The notes: a model not told the origin generated them from the letters alone. DNA of 64,000 bases from Chitinophagaceae bacterium PMP191F (GCA_001302245.1 LGYU01000003.1:1-64000); one strand, 5' to 3'. Positions 34,268 to 44,713 are shown, counted from the stretch's first letter. Numbers and translations are program-made.

Positions 34268-36193
34268 ATGCGCTTTTTATTTGCTATACTTCTTTTAAGC
34301 AGTTATTGCAGTTATGGTCAGTTCAAACTTCCCCGTCTTATCAGTGATGGGATGATCCTGCAACGCAATATGCCGGTAAAAGTATGGGGCTGGGCTTCTT
34401 CCAGTGAAAAGATCACGTTACATTTTAAAACCAAACAATACCAGGCAGTAACCGGTCAGGATGGTACCTGGCAGATCACCCTGCCCCCGCAACAGGCCGG
34501 CGGTCCGTTTGTAATGACATTTTCGTCAACCGGTAATAAAACTACGGTATCAGATATTCTTTTTGGAGATGTATGGCTATGCAGCGGGCAATCGAACATG
34601 GAGCTTACCATGGACAGGGTGAAAGATAAATATGCCGGCATTGTGGCAATTGTAAATAATCCACAGATCAGGCAGTTTGAAGTTGCTGACAGGTACAACT
34701 TTGAAAGGCCCGAACAGGATTTGGCCGGCGGACAATGGTTACAGGCTGATGACAAGAACATACTCCGGTTTTCTGCCGTAGCATTCTTTTTTGCCCGTGA
34801 ACTTTACAGCAGGTATAAAATTCCCATTGGTCTTATCAATGCAGCACTGGGCGGTTCACCGGCAGAAAGCTGGATCAGCGAAAACGCACTCCATAAATTT
34901 CCCGATTATTACAATGAAGCGCAGAAGTTTAAAAACAAACAACTGATACAGGATATTGAGGCTGCAGGAAGGGAAACCAACAATCAATGGTATGGTGAAT
35001 TGAACCGCACTGACGAAGGATTAAAAAACAATTGGTCATCTGCAACCACCAACGACCAGGACTGGAAACAAATTTCCATACCCGGTTACTGGGCTGATAC
35101 AGAGCTGGGATATGTAAATGGGGTGGTATGGTTTCGCAGAAATATTGATGTACCACAAACTATGACAGGCAAACCGGCACGGATACTCATGGGCCGTATC
35201 GTAGATGCTGATTCTGTTTTTATCAATGGGGTATTTGTGGGTACCACCACTTATCAGTATCCACCAAGAAAATATGATATACCCGCAGGAATACTAAAAG
35301 CGGGAAGCAATAACATTACTGTGCGAGTAGTAAACAGTGGCGGCAGAGGCGGTTTTGTAACAGATAAACCGTATAAACTGATCTCAGGAAATGACTCACT
35401 TGACCTGCAGGGAACATGGAAATACAGGTTGGGTGCTAAAATGTCTCCAATGAAAGGTCAGCCCGTAGTACGGTGGAAACCGGCAGGATTATACAATGGT
35501 ATGATAGCACCGCTACAGAATTATGCCATCCGTGGCGCACTGTGGTACCAGGGCGAAGCCAATACCGGGAAAGCTGCTGAATACGGTTCATTGATGGAAA
35601 CACTGATCACCGACTGGCGTACGCAATGGCACCAGGGAAGTTTTCCATTCCTGTATGTACAGCTACCGGGGTATATGAATACGGTGACTACACCTTCTGA
35701 AAGCAACTGGGCACAGTTACGGCAACAACAATTACAGTTGTTGTCTGTGCCCAATACAGCGATGGCGGTAGCTATTGACATAGGAGAGTGGAACGATATT
35801 CACCCGTTGAATAAACTGGATGTGGGCCGGCGGCTGGCATTGCAGGCAGAACGCCTGGTATACGGCGATAAAAAGATCGTGGCATCCGGCCCGTTGTATA
35901 AGTCCATTACCGCAAAGGGAAATAAACTGGAGATCACTTTTACCAATACTGGTAGCGGATTACTGGCAGCAAACAATAAACCGTTACAATATTTTGCAGT
36001 AGCCGCTGAAAACGGCAAATATGTATGGGCACAGGCTGTTATACAAGGTAACAAAGTGATCGTATGGAACGACACCATCAGCCACCCGGTATCAGTACGA
36101 TATGCGTGGGCTGATAACCCGGAAGGAGCCAACCTGTACAATAAAGAAATGTTGCCAGCCTCTCCGTTTGAAGCACGTATTCCCCAACCATAA
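34268..36193 (+). CDS. Sialate O-acetylesterase-type SGNH hydrolase, exported
   Basis: A 641-residue carbohydrate esterase with the signal peptide MRFLFAILLLSSYCSYG. CSGQSNMELT (around residue 106) carries the SGNH nucleophile serine. IRGALWYQGEAN supplies the Gly/Asn oxyanion elements, and DIHPLNKLDVGRRLA supplies the Asp/His pair. A beta-sandwich insert (about 260-385, WFRRNIDVP to GLYNGM) resembles a GH2-like jelly roll. It removes acetyl groups from sialic acids or acetylated glycans. No sialidase is nearby. Confidence 0.88.
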   Translation: MRFLFAILLLSSYCSYGQFKLPRLISDGMILQRNMPVKVWGWASSSEKITLHFKTKQYQAVTGQDGTWQITLPPQQAGGPFVMTFSSTGNKTTVSDILFGDVWLCSGQSNMELTMDRVKDKYAGIVAIVNNPQIRQFEVADRYNFERPEQDLAGGQWLQADDKNILRFSAVAFFFARELYSRYKIPIGLINAALGGSPAESWISENALHKFPDYYNEAQKFKNKQLIQDIEAAGRETNNQWYGELNRTDEGLKNNWSSATTNDQDWKQISIPGYWADTELGYVNGVVWFRRNIDVPQTMTGKPARILMGRIVDADSVFINGVFVGTTTYQYPPRKYDIPAGILKAGSNNITVRVVNSGGRGGFVTDKPYKLISGNDSLDLQGTWKYRLGAKMSPMKGQPVVRWKPAGLYNGMIAPLQNYAIRGALWYQGEANTGKAAEYGSLMETLITDWRTQWHQGSFPFLYVQLPGYMNTVTTPSESNWAQLRQQQLQLLSVPNTAMAVAIDIGEWNDIHPLNKLDVGRRLALQAERLVYGDKKIVASGPLYKSITAKGNKLEITFTNTGSGLLAANNKPLQYFAVAAENGKYVWAQAVIQGNKVIVWNDTISHPVSVRYAWADNPEGANLYNKEMLPASPFEARIPQP

Positions 36194-36206
36194 TAACCTG
36201 CCATCA

Positions 36207-37112
36207 TCAGTGACCTGATAAATCGTCAATCATGTGGTGATTGATCATAGCACCTGCACGGTTGCCCGCTGCTACAGCAGAAGCAACAGAACGTAACGGT
36301 GAAGTATTATCGCCCGCTGCATACACACCCGGTATATTGGTTTGCATAAAGTCATCCACTTTAATAAACCCGGTATCGGTACATTCACAACCCATTGCTA
36401 CCAACTGGTCACAATGTTGTTGCATCACCGGCCTGGAGTACAAAGCGGTGAGCGGGAAATTGCTTCCATCTGTAAATACCAGTTGCTGCAGGTAACCATC
36501 CTGATGATCGAGTGCTTTGATCGTTTTTTCTACGACACCAATTCCTTTTTGCTGTAACACATTTCGTTGCTCAGGCTGCAAAGTAGCAGGGCCATTGGTA
36601 AACAGTGTAAGTGTTTTTGTCCACTGATGGATCAGGTTACTGAACACTAACGCTATATCTCCATTGCTGACAATACCTGTTTGCTGTCCCCGCACTTCAT
36701 ACCCATGACAATAGGGACAATGGATGGCAGATATTCCCCAGCACTCAGCAAAACCCGGTATGTCTGGTAAAATATCCTTAATGCCAGTAGTAAACAGTAA
36801 ACGCTGTGCTGCAAATTTTTCCTGCTGCGCTGTTTCCACCAGGAAATTATTGACGCTGCCGGATGTTTTAACAACCGTATCCTGCAGCCAGGTAACAGTT
36901 GCATACCGCAGCACCTGTTCACGCGCACGGACTGCAATGACAGCCGGATTTTCACCATCGTGCGTAATAAAATTATGAGAATGAGGCGTTTGCCGGTTAC
37001 AGGGTTTGCCACTGTCAATGATCAGTACCGAACGCAATGCACGGCCTAAGGCCATGGCAGCCGATAAACCGGCATAGCTACCGCCAACAATAATAACATC
37101 GTATGTTTTCAT
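36207..37112 (-). CDS. Thioredoxin-reductase-like NAD(P)/FAD oxidoreductase
   Basis: A 301-residue flavoprotein. VIIVGGSYAGLSAAMALGRA is the FAD-binding motif, and CPYCHGYE has the redox pair CxxC (about 139-142). SNGDIALVFSNLIHQW sits in the NADPH-domain position, although the glycine motif is weak. GVYAAGDN closes the FAD site. The weak second dinucleotide motif suggests the GliT/HlmI-like oxidase group, which use oxygen instead of NADPH. It lies convergent to the esterase with a 13-base gap. Confidence 0.85.
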   Translation of the reverse strand: MKTYDVIIVGGSYAGLSAAMALGRALRSVLIIDSGKPCNRQTPHSHNFITHDGENPAVIAVRAREQVLRYATVTWLQDTVVKTSGSVNNFLVETAQQEKFAAQRLLFTTGIKDILPDIPGFAECWGISAIHCPYCHGYEVRGQQTGIVSNGDIALVFSNLIHQWTKTLTLFTNGPATLQPEQRNVLQQKGIGVVEKTIKALDHQDGYLQQLVFTDGSNFPLTALYSRPVMQQHCDQLVAMGCECTDTGFIKVDDFMQTNIPGVYAAGDNTSPLRSVASAVAAGNRAGAMINHHMIDDLSGH

Positions 37113-37306
37113 GATATAATACAGTAGATGAGGCGCAAATTACTCTTTTGCATCATCGTTGCAAAAAATATTATATCCTGTACGTCATCTTACCTGTGCC
37201 GGGCATTTATATAAGAAACTGCATTATTAGTATAAATAAACGTATAGGTTGCTATTTTAAATGCGTACTTGCACACGATGTTCAACAAACAGGAAATGAA
37301 AGGAAG

Positions 37307-38377
37307 ATGGAAAAAGTAATCCGTGCAGATATCGGCAAATTCAATGTCCAGCACTGGTTACTGCGTTTTATACTGGATCGTAATACAAGAGTGTTCCGAC
37401 ATGTAGGTGTATTGATATTGCTGCTGTTTATCACCAATGATGACAAGCAGGAATATGTTGCCCCGGCAGACCTGTATATTAAAATAGGTGCATTGGTATG
37501 GCTGCTATCGCAGATATATATCAACATCTATGTACTGGTGCCGAAGTTATTGTTCAAAGGCAAGCACCTGGCTTATTGCCTGGGAGTATTGGCGGTATTA
37601 CTGATTTGTTATGGCACCGTTCTACTGACAGAACCGGTTATAGCACCATACAGGATCACTCCCACAGAACGGCAACCGGATACGGTCCGGTCATTTGTAG
37701 CGTTTCTTTTCATCTTCAGCATCCTGATTGCAGCCTCTACTGCCCTGAAACTATTTCAACGCTGGATAAGAGACAGCTACCGTATTCATGAACTGGAAAA
37801 ACTTACACTGCAAAGCGAACTAAACCAGTTGAAAAGCCAGATCAACCCGCATTTCCTGTTCAACACACTCAATAACGCGCATGTACTGACCAAAACAGAT
37901 CCGGCAAAATCATCGCAGGTATTAATAAAGTTGTCGGAATTATTACGATATCAGTTGTACGACTGTGCTGAAGAAAAAGTATTGCTGGTGGCTGATATCA
38001 ATTTCCTAGCCGATTTCCTTAACCTTGAAAAGATCAGGCGGGATAGTTTTGAATTTGTTATTGAAGCTGATAACAATATATCGCACAACTGGGTACCACC
38101 TTTTATATTTATACCGTTTGTTGAAAACGCGGTAAAACACAGTATGGATGCCACAGATCAGTCTTATGTACATCTTAAGTTTTCCCGTCAGCAACATAAG
38201 TTGTTGTTTGAATGTATCAACTCTGTGCCGGCAATAGCAACTAGCAAAGGGTTACCGGGAGGAATAGGGCTGGCCAACATACGCAGGCGACTGGAACTGC
38301 TGTACCCATCCAACCATACACTGACAGTAACGCAAACAAAAGAACGTTTTCACGTAGCATTATCTATACCATTATGA
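37307..38377 (+). CDS. LytS-type sensor histidine kinase
   Basis: A 356-residue kinase. Four transmembrane helices lie within the first 150 residues, with no large periplasmic domain. A coiled linker follows, then the His_kinase box SQINPHFLFNTLNN (phospho-acceptor His), VPPFIFIPFVENAVKH (N box) and GGIGLANIRRRL (G box). It phosphorylates the LytTR regulator encoded immediately after. The stop overlaps the next start (ATGA at 38374-38377), so translation is coupled. The ATG at 37307 is chosen. The frame extends 53 codons upstream. Confidence 0.92.
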   Translation: MEKVIRADIGKFNVQHWLLRFILDRNTRVFRHVGVLILLLFITNDDKQEYVAPADLYIKIGALVWLLSQIYINIYVLVPKLLFKGKHLAYCLGVLAVLLICYGTVLLTEPVIAPYRITPTERQPDTVRSFVAFLFIFSILIAASTALKLFQRWIRDSYRIHELEKLTLQSELNQLKSQINPHFLFNTLNNAHVLTKTDPAKSSQVLIKLSELLRYQLYDCAEEKVLLVADINFLADFLNLEKIRRDSFEFVIEADNNISHNWVPPFIFIPFVENAVKHSMDATDQSYVHLKFSRQQHKLLFECINSVPAIATSKGLPGGIGLANIRRRLELLYPSNHTLTVTQTKERFHVALSIPL

Positions 38378-39096
38378 CTTGTATAATTATAGACGACGAG
38401 CCGCTGGCAAGAGAAGGCCTTCGCCTGTTGGTGAAGGGAGTAGAGCAACTGGAATTACTGGGCTGTTTTGGCAGTGCCGAACAGGCAAGCACTTTCCTGG
38501 CAGATAATCCTGCAGATCTTATTTTCCTGGATATACAAATGCCCGGCACCAATGGGCTGGAGTTTGCACAATCATTGCCCGAACAGACACTGGTTATTTT
38601 TACCACTGCCTATGCTCAGTATGCATTAAAAAGTTACGAACTGGATGCTATTGACTACCTGGTAAAACCGGTTCAGCAGGAACGTTTTCTGCAGGCTGTT
38701 AACAAAGCGATATCTTATCATGCATTGCTGGGTGCGCACGAAGATAAAACCAGCATTGAGAGTGTGTCCAGTGATTTTATGTTTATTAAAGCAGACAGGC
38801 GGTATCACAAGGTATTGTTTTCCGATGTGTTGTATATAGAGGGATTAAAAGATTATGTGGTGATCTATGTACAGGATCAGAGAATGATCACGGGCATGAA
38901 TATTAAAACCATTCAGCAGCAATTACCACCTGCTGTATTTACACGGGTAGCCAAGTCGTACATTGTTAATGTGCATCATATCAGCTCTTTTGATAATCAT
39001 ACGATATACATTCGCAATACAGATATCCCTATGGGAGTAAGTTATCGTGAGCAGTTTTTTGAACTATATGTTCGTAAAAATCTGTTGAGCAGGTAA
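38374..39096 (+). CDS. LytTR-family response regulator
   Basis: A 240-residue regulator. The N-terminal receiver has IIDDEPLAREGL (acidic pocket) and LIFLDIQMPGTNGLEFAQ (phospho-acceptor Asp). The C-terminal LytTR DNA-binding domain (about 135-240) has DVLYIEGLKDYVVIY and RVAKSYIVNVHHI. It forms a pair with the overlapping histidine kinase. Targets are unknown. A degraded plsC begins six bases after the stop. Confidence 0.93.
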   Translation: MTCIIIDDEPLAREGLRLLVKGVEQLELLGCFGSAEQASTFLADNPADLIFLDIQMPGTNGLEFAQSLPEQTLVIFTTAYAQYALKSYELDAIDYLVKPVQQERFLQAVNKAISYHALLGAHEDKTSIESVSSDFMFIKADRRYHKVLFSDVLYIEGLKDYVVIYVQDQRMITGMNIKTIQQQLPPAVFTRVAKSYIVNVHHISSFDNHTIYIRNTDIPMGVSYREQFFELYVRKNLLSR

Positions 39097-39101
39097 ATAC
39101 T

Positions 39102-39738
39102 ATGTTGAAATATTGCAGTGGTGCACCCATAAACCTCAAATACAAAGAAATCCGTCCGGCTGTGCATCACAGTGAAGGATGGCTTTTCTGTTTTCATGCA
39201 TCCTTCAGCTACCATGTGCGTGTTATTGATATAAAACAACTTCCGGGTGCTAATAATGCAATTGTCAAACAGGAGCTGGCCCGTATTCTATTATTCGGCT
39301 ACATCGACAGAAAAGATACCATCCTGGTAAACCGGAACAACGACGGAAGCAGGCCTAAAATTTTTAAGGCTATGAAACAGATGCTGAGTATGCACATGTG
39401 CATTTATCCTGAAAGAACACGCAATAAAATAACAGCACCATTACAACCATTTTACAGCGGTGCTTTTAAATTGGCTGCAGATACCGGCAAGCCTATTATA
39501 CCCGCACTGATCTTCAACACAAGACAGGTAGGTATTGCCACCCGGCAAATTCTTTTACCTGTGGCCGCAGCGGCTGCACATTCATTTTATGCCGCCGGTG
39601 TATGTACAATCACAGGACACTCCGCAAAACCTGAAACAGGAACTGTTTGCAAGAATGGCTGCATACTATGTGGTCATCCACAGTATTCTGTGTGAAGAGT
39701 TAATGGTCCAACCGGACCAGGCTGATATTGCCCTGTAA
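39102..39738 (+). pseudogene. Decayed 1-acyl-glycerol-3-phosphate acyltransferase (PlsC)
   Basis: Frame 1 (39102-39695) carries a PlsC core: LARILLFGYIDRKDTILVNR, MCIYPERTRNK and PFYSGAFKLAADTGKPIIPA. After about 39535 the natural continuation (PPGKFFYLWPQRLHIHFMPP) is read in another frame (39535-39738). This shows a frameshift. The catalytic HX4D motif at the N-terminus is missing, and the conserved PEGTR reads PERTR. The gene has lost its active site twice over, so it is broken, not merely shifted. Confidence 0.82.
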
Positions 39739-39893
39739 GAATTTCGTCAACAACTTTTTTAACATTCTTAAAATATCCGGGCTTTTCGTTCGTCTTCCAA
39801 TAATAGGAACATATTGTTACAGGCTGCAGAGAGGGTGTATATTATTTGCCGGAGCGGTTTTCAGTAACTTTATAGTTCTGAAAAATCATTTAT

Positions 39894-41711
39894 ATGGCAA
39901 GACGAAATAACGGCGGCAACGGATCATTGAAAGATGAGGCTCCTAAACTAAAACTAAATCTGCAAAACCTGCGGGAAACACTGCTGGTGTTTTCCTATAT
40001 AAAACCATACCTGGGTAAATTTATTACAGGCCTGCTTTTTATTGTATTGTCGTCATTGACCACAATGGCATTTCCATACCTGTTAAAACAGCTTATCAAC
40101 AGCATCGGGCACACTGAAACCAATTTCTTGCTGTCTACGCCCGGCCGTATTGTGAGTGTAATGTTTGCAGTACTGGTGGTACAGATGTTGTTCTCATTCA
40201 TGCGCATTTATCTTTTCACCTCAGTAGGTGAGCATGCAGTGGCCGATATGCGCAGGGATATCTATCGCAAAATGATCACGATGCCTATGGATTTCTTTGC
40301 ACAAAGACGGGTAGGTGAATTGTCCAGCCGCATCAGCAGCGATCTGTCGCAGATCCAGGATGCAGTGACCTCAGTACTGGCAGAGGTGTTGCGCGGTCTG
40401 CTTACATTGGTGATCGGCATTGGTTTGATATTATATATTTCACCCAGACTAACCGGCGTCATGCTATCTGTAATACCGGTGATCATCCTGATTGCCGTGG
40501 TATTTGGCAAACGCATCCGCCGTTTCTCCCGCCAGACACAGGATCAACTGGCCGATTCCAATACCATTGTGCAGGAAACATTACAGGGCATCAGCAATGT
40601 AAAATCCTTTGCCAATGAATGGTTCGAGATCAATCGCTATACAAACAATCTTCAGCAGGTAGTAAAAATGGCTATCAAAAGTGGCAAATACCGCGGGTTG
40701 TTTGTTTCCTTCCTGTTGTTCAGCACCTTTGGCACTATTGTATTGGTAGTATGGTATGGCATTGGTCATCTCAACTTTGGTGATCTTACAGCCTTTGTAG
40801 TGTATACAGCTTTTGTAGGTGGCAGTATGGCCGGTTTTGCTGATCTGTATGGCCAGTTGCAGAAAACCATGGGGGCTACACAGCGCGTACGTGAATTGCT
40901 GAATGATATTCCGGAAGCTGTGTCACAACAGGATGACCCCATACTTCCCGAACACCTATTACACGGACAGGTAAGCCTGCAGCATGTAGCATTCAGCTAT
41001 CCGTCGCGGTCTGAAGTACCTGTATTGAAAGATGTTTCAGTAACTGCCTTGCCCGGAGAACAGATCGCTATTGTAGGCCCAAGTGGTGCAGGTAAATCAA
41101 CCATCGCAGGGTTATTGCTACGTTTTTATGAACCAACCGGCGGTCAATTATTATTTGATGATAAACGCGCTACCGAAATTCCGTTAACACAACTGCGTAA
41201 ACAGATGGCGCTGGTACCACAGGATGTATTGTTATTTGGCGGCACCATTCGTGAGAACATCCTGTATGGAAAACCCAATGCCACACAGGAAGAAGTAGAA
41301 CATGCAGCCAGACAGGCACACGCACATGAATTCATCATGAGTTTTCCCGAAGGATACGATACCGTAGTAGGAGAGCGGGGTGTTAAATTATCCGGCGGAC
41401 AACGTCAGCGTATCGCCATTGCACGTGCCATTCTTAAAGATCCTGTGATCCTGATACTGGATGAAGCTACCAGCTCGCTGGATGCTGCTTCCGAATCGCT
41501 GGTACAGGCAGCACTGGACAACCTGATGAAGAACCGCACTTCTTTTATCATCGCTCACCGGTTGTCGACCGTACGCAGTGCAGACAAGATCGTGGTACTG
41601 GAAAAAGGTGTTGTAAAAGAAAGCGGCACACACCAGGAATTACTGAACCTGCCCGATGGTTTGTACAGGGAACTGAACAGATTGCAGTTGGAGATTACGG
41701 GGGTGGAGTAA
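39894..41711 (+). CDS. MsbA-like ABC exporter (TMD-NBD fusion)
   Basis: A 605-residue half-transporter with six transmembrane helices (about 40-330) and a C-terminal nucleotide-binding domain. Walker A is GPSGAGKST, the Q-loop is VPQD, the signature is LSGGQRQR, Walker B is LILDEATSSLD and the H-loop is IAHRLST. It is a homodimer-type exporter of lipids, lipid A or drugs. The basic N-terminus (MARRNNGGNGSLKDEAPK) is cytoplasmic. It is a single gene, followed by dispersed repeats. Confidence 0.93.
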   Translation: MARRNNGGNGSLKDEAPKLKLNLQNLRETLLVFSYIKPYLGKFITGLLFIVLSSLTTMAFPYLLKQLINSIGHTETNFLLSTPGRIVSVMFAVLVVQMLFSFMRIYLFTSVGEHAVADMRRDIYRKMITMPMDFFAQRRVGELSSRISSDLSQIQDAVTSVLAEVLRGLLTLVIGIGLILYISPRLTGVMLSVIPVIILIAVVFGKRIRRFSRQTQDQLADSNTIVQETLQGISNVKSFANEWFEINRYTNNLQQVVKMAIKSGKYRGLFVSFLLFSTFGTIVLVVWYGIGHLNFGDLTAFVVYTAFVGGSMAGFADLYGQLQKTMGATQRVRELLNDIPEAVSQQDDPILPEHLLHGQVSLQHVAFSYPSRSEVPVLKDVSVTALPGEQIAIVGPSGAGKSTIAGLLLRFYEPTGGQLLFDDKRATEIPLTQLRKQMALVPQDVLLFGGTIRENILYGKPNATQEEVEHAARQAHAHEFIMSFPEGYDTVVGERGVKLSGGQRQRIAIARAILKDPVILILDEATSSLDAASESLVQAALDNLMKNRTSFIIAHRLSTVRSADKIVVLEKGVVKESGTHQELLNLPDGLYRELNRLQLEITGVE

Positions 41712-41802
41712 TTTGGAAATGAGTAGATTTGAAAACGGGATTGCCTGATTGTTAAATGATTGAATGGTTTGATTGTTGAGGATTGCTTTGTGTTTTTGCT
41801 CG
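41711..41802. repeat. Dispersed intergenic repeat, family A, inverted copy
   Basis: Reading the minus strand gives AGCAAAAACACAAAGCAATC, CAATCAAAC, AACAATCAGGCAA and TTTTCAAAT in the same order as 4326-4412 on the plus strand. Confidence 0.7.
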
Positions 41803-41869
41803 CCACTAGAAGCTCATAGCTCGCAGCTTCTTCCAAACTTATAACCTACAACTTACAACCTGCCTTCGC

Positions 41870-42892
41870 TTACCTAAACAAATACCCCTGCAGCTTCCCT
41901 TGTCCGCTGAGAGAAATAGCAGGAGCGGGGATCTTGATCATGTTGAGTACAAAAAATGCAGAGCGCAGGAATTTGCTGCGGGTTTTAATTTTGGTAAGGT
42001 CTATATCCGGCGACAGGTAGAAATGACGTACACGGGCAATATCGGTTCTGTCGTGCATTACCCCATCTTTATCCTTCCAGGTATTTTCCACACCGCCGTA
42101 CATGCCGTCTGATGAATAACCAAAAGAAATATTCAGCCATTTGGGTAAGGAACTGTTGGGAAAGAATGAACGCAGGTTGGCACTGAACCAGTATATCTGA
42201 GAATTGTAGTCTTTCAGCATTCTTTCCTGTAAACTTTTACCAAACAACTGATCGCGGCGCGTGCGCAGTTCTGCGGTAGGATAATCGTGGGCCCAGTAAT
42301 TCATTTTAACCTGGATGCGCTGTTCTTTCCAACCAAGTTCCTGTGCTGCAAAAGCGGCAGCACCCACCACATTGGCGGTCATATCGCCCCAACTGAATCC
42401 CCATTCGGCTGAAAATCCGTCCTGGATTTCAATGATACTCTGGTAGGCAATACCACTTAAACCACCCAGTATAACGCTTTTATTACGGCTCAGACCGGCC
42501 CATTCCCACATTTCGGCAGACAGGCGGCTTACATGGTAACATGTCCAGATATGGCCCATTTTATCCATCTGGTTCCATTCGTCATTATCATTAAAAAAAT
42601 GGAAAGAAGAACGGGGATAATCAGCATACCAGGCCTTGTTGAGGGCAATGAAAGAACCCGTCCACAGGGCAACATTACCACCCGCTACCAGCCATACACG
42701 CGTTTTGCTGGCATGAACCGTACTGTCCTGCGCATAGCAACAGGAAAGACTGAACAGGTTGATAAAAAGTACGGGAATAATAATACGGAAATAGCTGAAT
42801 ATCTGGATTCGGGGTAGAATGGTCACAGTGGTAATGATTATTAGTGCATCAAAAATACGGTTCCTGCCCGTTAACGGATTACAAAAGCACAA
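41870..42892 (-). CDS. DUF2279 exported protein
   Basis: A protein of up to 340 residues. A signal-peptide-like stretch ends at SLSCCYAQ (about 48-55). FNDNDEWNQMDKMGHIWTCYHVSR, then SIIEIQDGFSAEWGFSWGD and MTANVVGAAAFAAQELG match the DUF2279 family, with conserved Asp, His and Glu residues of unknown role. The start is uncertain. The ATG at 42892 gives a long, odd leader, while a GTG at 42826 directly precedes the hydrophobic segment and is plausible. The region upstream is shared with the divergent mutase gene. Confidence 0.8.
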   Translation of the reverse strand: MCFCNPLTGRNRIFDALIIITTVTILPRIQIFSYFRIIIPVLFINLFSLSCCYAQDSTVHASKTRVWLVAGGNVALWTGSFIALNKAWYADYPRSSFHFFNDNDEWNQMDKMGHIWTCYHVSRLSAEMWEWAGLSRNKSVILGGLSGIAYQSIIEIQDGFSAEWGFSWGDMTANVVGAAAFAAQELGWKEQRIQVKMNYWAHDYPTAELRTRRDQLFGKSLQERMLKDYNSQIYWFSANLRSFFPNSSLPKWLNISFGYSSDGMYGGVENTWKDKDGVMHDRTDIARVRHFYLSPDIDLTKIKTRSKFLRSAFFVLNMIKIPAPAISLSGQGKLQGYLFR

Positions 42893-42939
42893 AATTATCT
42901 ACCTTCAGCCCTCAATTGAACCTAATTAAACACGTTACT

Positions 42940-44664
42940 ATGGATGTAGCAATCGCAGATAAAGTAGCTGTCTGGCTTAATGGAAATTTTGACGAGCAAA
43001 CCCGGCAGGAAGTAGCCCGTTTGCAAAAGGAAAATCCCGCAGAACTGGCAGATGCATTTTACCGCAACCTGGAATTTGGCACAGGTGGTTTGCGTGGCAT
43101 TATGGGTGTGGGTACCAACCGCATGAACAAGTACACAGTAGGGATGGCCACACAAGGTTATGCCAATTACCTGAAAAATTCCTATCCCGGCGGCACCGTT
43201 CGGGTAGCCATTGCGCACGACTGCCGTAATAATAGCCGTCTTTTTGCAGAGATCGTAGCCAATGTAATGGCAGCGAATGGCATTAAGGTATTCCTGTTTG
43301 AATCATTAAGACCTACTCCTGAACTGAGCTTTACCATCCGCCACCTGGGTTGCCAAGGAGGTGTGGTATGTACCGCTTCACACAACCCCAAAGAATACAA
43401 CGGCTATAAAGCATACTGGAACGATGGTGGTCAACTTGTACCCCCACATGATAAAAATGTTATCAGGGAAGTAGAAAAGATCGCTTCTGTTGATGAAGTG
43501 AAATGGAGCGGCGGAGAAGCCAATATTTCGCTCATCGGCAAAGAACTGGATGAAGCCTACATCAATATGGTAAAAGGCTTAAGCGTATATCCTGAAGTGA
43601 TCAGCCGTCAGCATGATCTGAAGATCGTTTATACGCCTATACATGGTACGGGTATTACACTGGTACCAGAGGTATTAAAACGTTTCGGGTTTACCAATGT
43701 AAACATAGTAACAGAGCAGGCTGAACCCAATGGCAATTTCCCTACCGTGGTGTATCCCAACCCTGAAGAAAGCGAAGCCATGAGCATTGGTCTGAAAAAA
43801 GCAAAAGAGCTGGATGCTGATATTTTACTGGGTACCGATCCCGATGCAGACAGGGTAGGTATTGCCATTAAAGATAAAAAAGGCAATTGGGTACTGATGA
43901 ATGGTAACCAAACGGCTGTACTGGCATTCAATTACATGATCGAAGCTCGCAAGGCGAAAGGCATTGCACAAGCCAACGATATGGTGGTAAAAACCATTGT
44001 AACCACCAACATGATCGATACCATTGCGCAGCAGAACAATATCAAATGTTACAATGTACTGACCGGTTTTAAATGGATTGCGGAACTGATCAAAGAAAAA
44101 GAAGCATCTGAAAATTATATCATAGGCGGTGAGGAAAGCTATGGCCTGATGATCGGTGCACAGTTGCGTGATAAAGATGCCGTATCTGCAGTAGCCCTGT
44201 TGTGCGAAATGGCTGCTTATGAAAAAGACAAAGGCAGAACACTGTTCGACAAACTGATTGACCTGTATGTACAATACGGTTTCTATAAAGAGCACCTGAT
44301 CTCTATCACCAAAAAAGGCATGAACGGGCAGAAAGAGATTGCCGATATGATGGAAGGGTACCGTAAGAATCCTCCGGCATCCATTGATGGCGCTGCGGTA
44401 GTAGAGTTGCTGGATTATGAACTGCGTAAAGGTAAAAACCTGCAAACGGGCGAGGAGTGGGATATCAGATTACCCAAATCCAATGTACTGCAGTTCATAC
44501 TGGCCGATGGTGGCAAGATATCTGCACGTCCTTCGGGCACAGAACCCAAGATTAAATTCTATTTCAGTGTAAATGCACCGCTGACCAATGCTGCCGACTT
44601 TGAAAAAGTAGAAGCAATACTGGATGCAAGAATCAAATCCATTATTAAAGACATGGCATTGTAA
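42940..44664 (+). CDS. Phosphoglucomutase/phosphomannomutase
   Basis: A 574-residue alpha-D-phosphohexomutase that interconverts hexose-1- and hexose-6-phosphates. TASHNPKEYNGYK holds the phospho-serine, TDPDADRVG the magnesium site, GGEESYG the sugar-binding loop and RPSGTEPKIKFYF the phosphate-binding loop. The first block FGTGGLRGIMGVGTNRMN is the long bacterial PGM type. The ATG at 42940 gives the expected N-terminus. The 32-codon extension overlaps the divergent gene. A terminator follows. Confidence 0.92.
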   Translation: MDVAIADKVAVWLNGNFDEQTRQEVARLQKENPAELADAFYRNLEFGTGGLRGIMGVGTNRMNKYTVGMATQGYANYLKNSYPGGTVRVAIAHDCRNNSRLFAEIVANVMAANGIKVFLFESLRPTPELSFTIRHLGCQGGVVCTASHNPKEYNGYKAYWNDGGQLVPPHDKNVIREVEKIASVDEVKWSGGEANISLIGKELDEAYINMVKGLSVYPEVISRQHDLKIVYTPIHGTGITLVPEVLKRFGFTNVNIVTEQAEPNGNFPTVVYPNPEESEAMSIGLKKAKELDADILLGTDPDADRVGIAIKDKKGNWVLMNGNQTAVLAFNYMIEARKAKGIAQANDMVVKTIVTTNMIDTIAQQNNIKCYNVLTGFKWIAELIKEKEASENYIIGGEESYGLMIGAQLRDKDAVSAVALLCEMAAYEKDKGRTLFDKLIDLYVQYGFYKEHLISITKKGMNGQKEIADMMEGYRKNPPASIDGAAVVELLDYELRKGKNLQTGEEWDIRLPKSNVLQFILADGGKISARPSGTEPKIKFYFSVNAPLTNAADFEKVEAILDARIKSIIKDMAL

Positions 44665-44688
44665 TGCGGTTTACAAAAATTATATAAG

Positions 44689-44713
44689 AAAGGCCGGGAC
44701 ATTCCCGGCCTTT
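44689..44713. terminator. Bidirectional rho-independent terminator
   Basis: The perfect arms AAAGGCCGGGA and TCCCGGCCTTT with a CAT loop lie between the convergent mutase and C10 peptidase genes. Confidence 0.88.

Noticed and set aside
43825-44445. A 206-codon minus frame inside the phosphohexomutase gene.
   Set aside because: It is a shadow of a strongly supported gene on the other strand.
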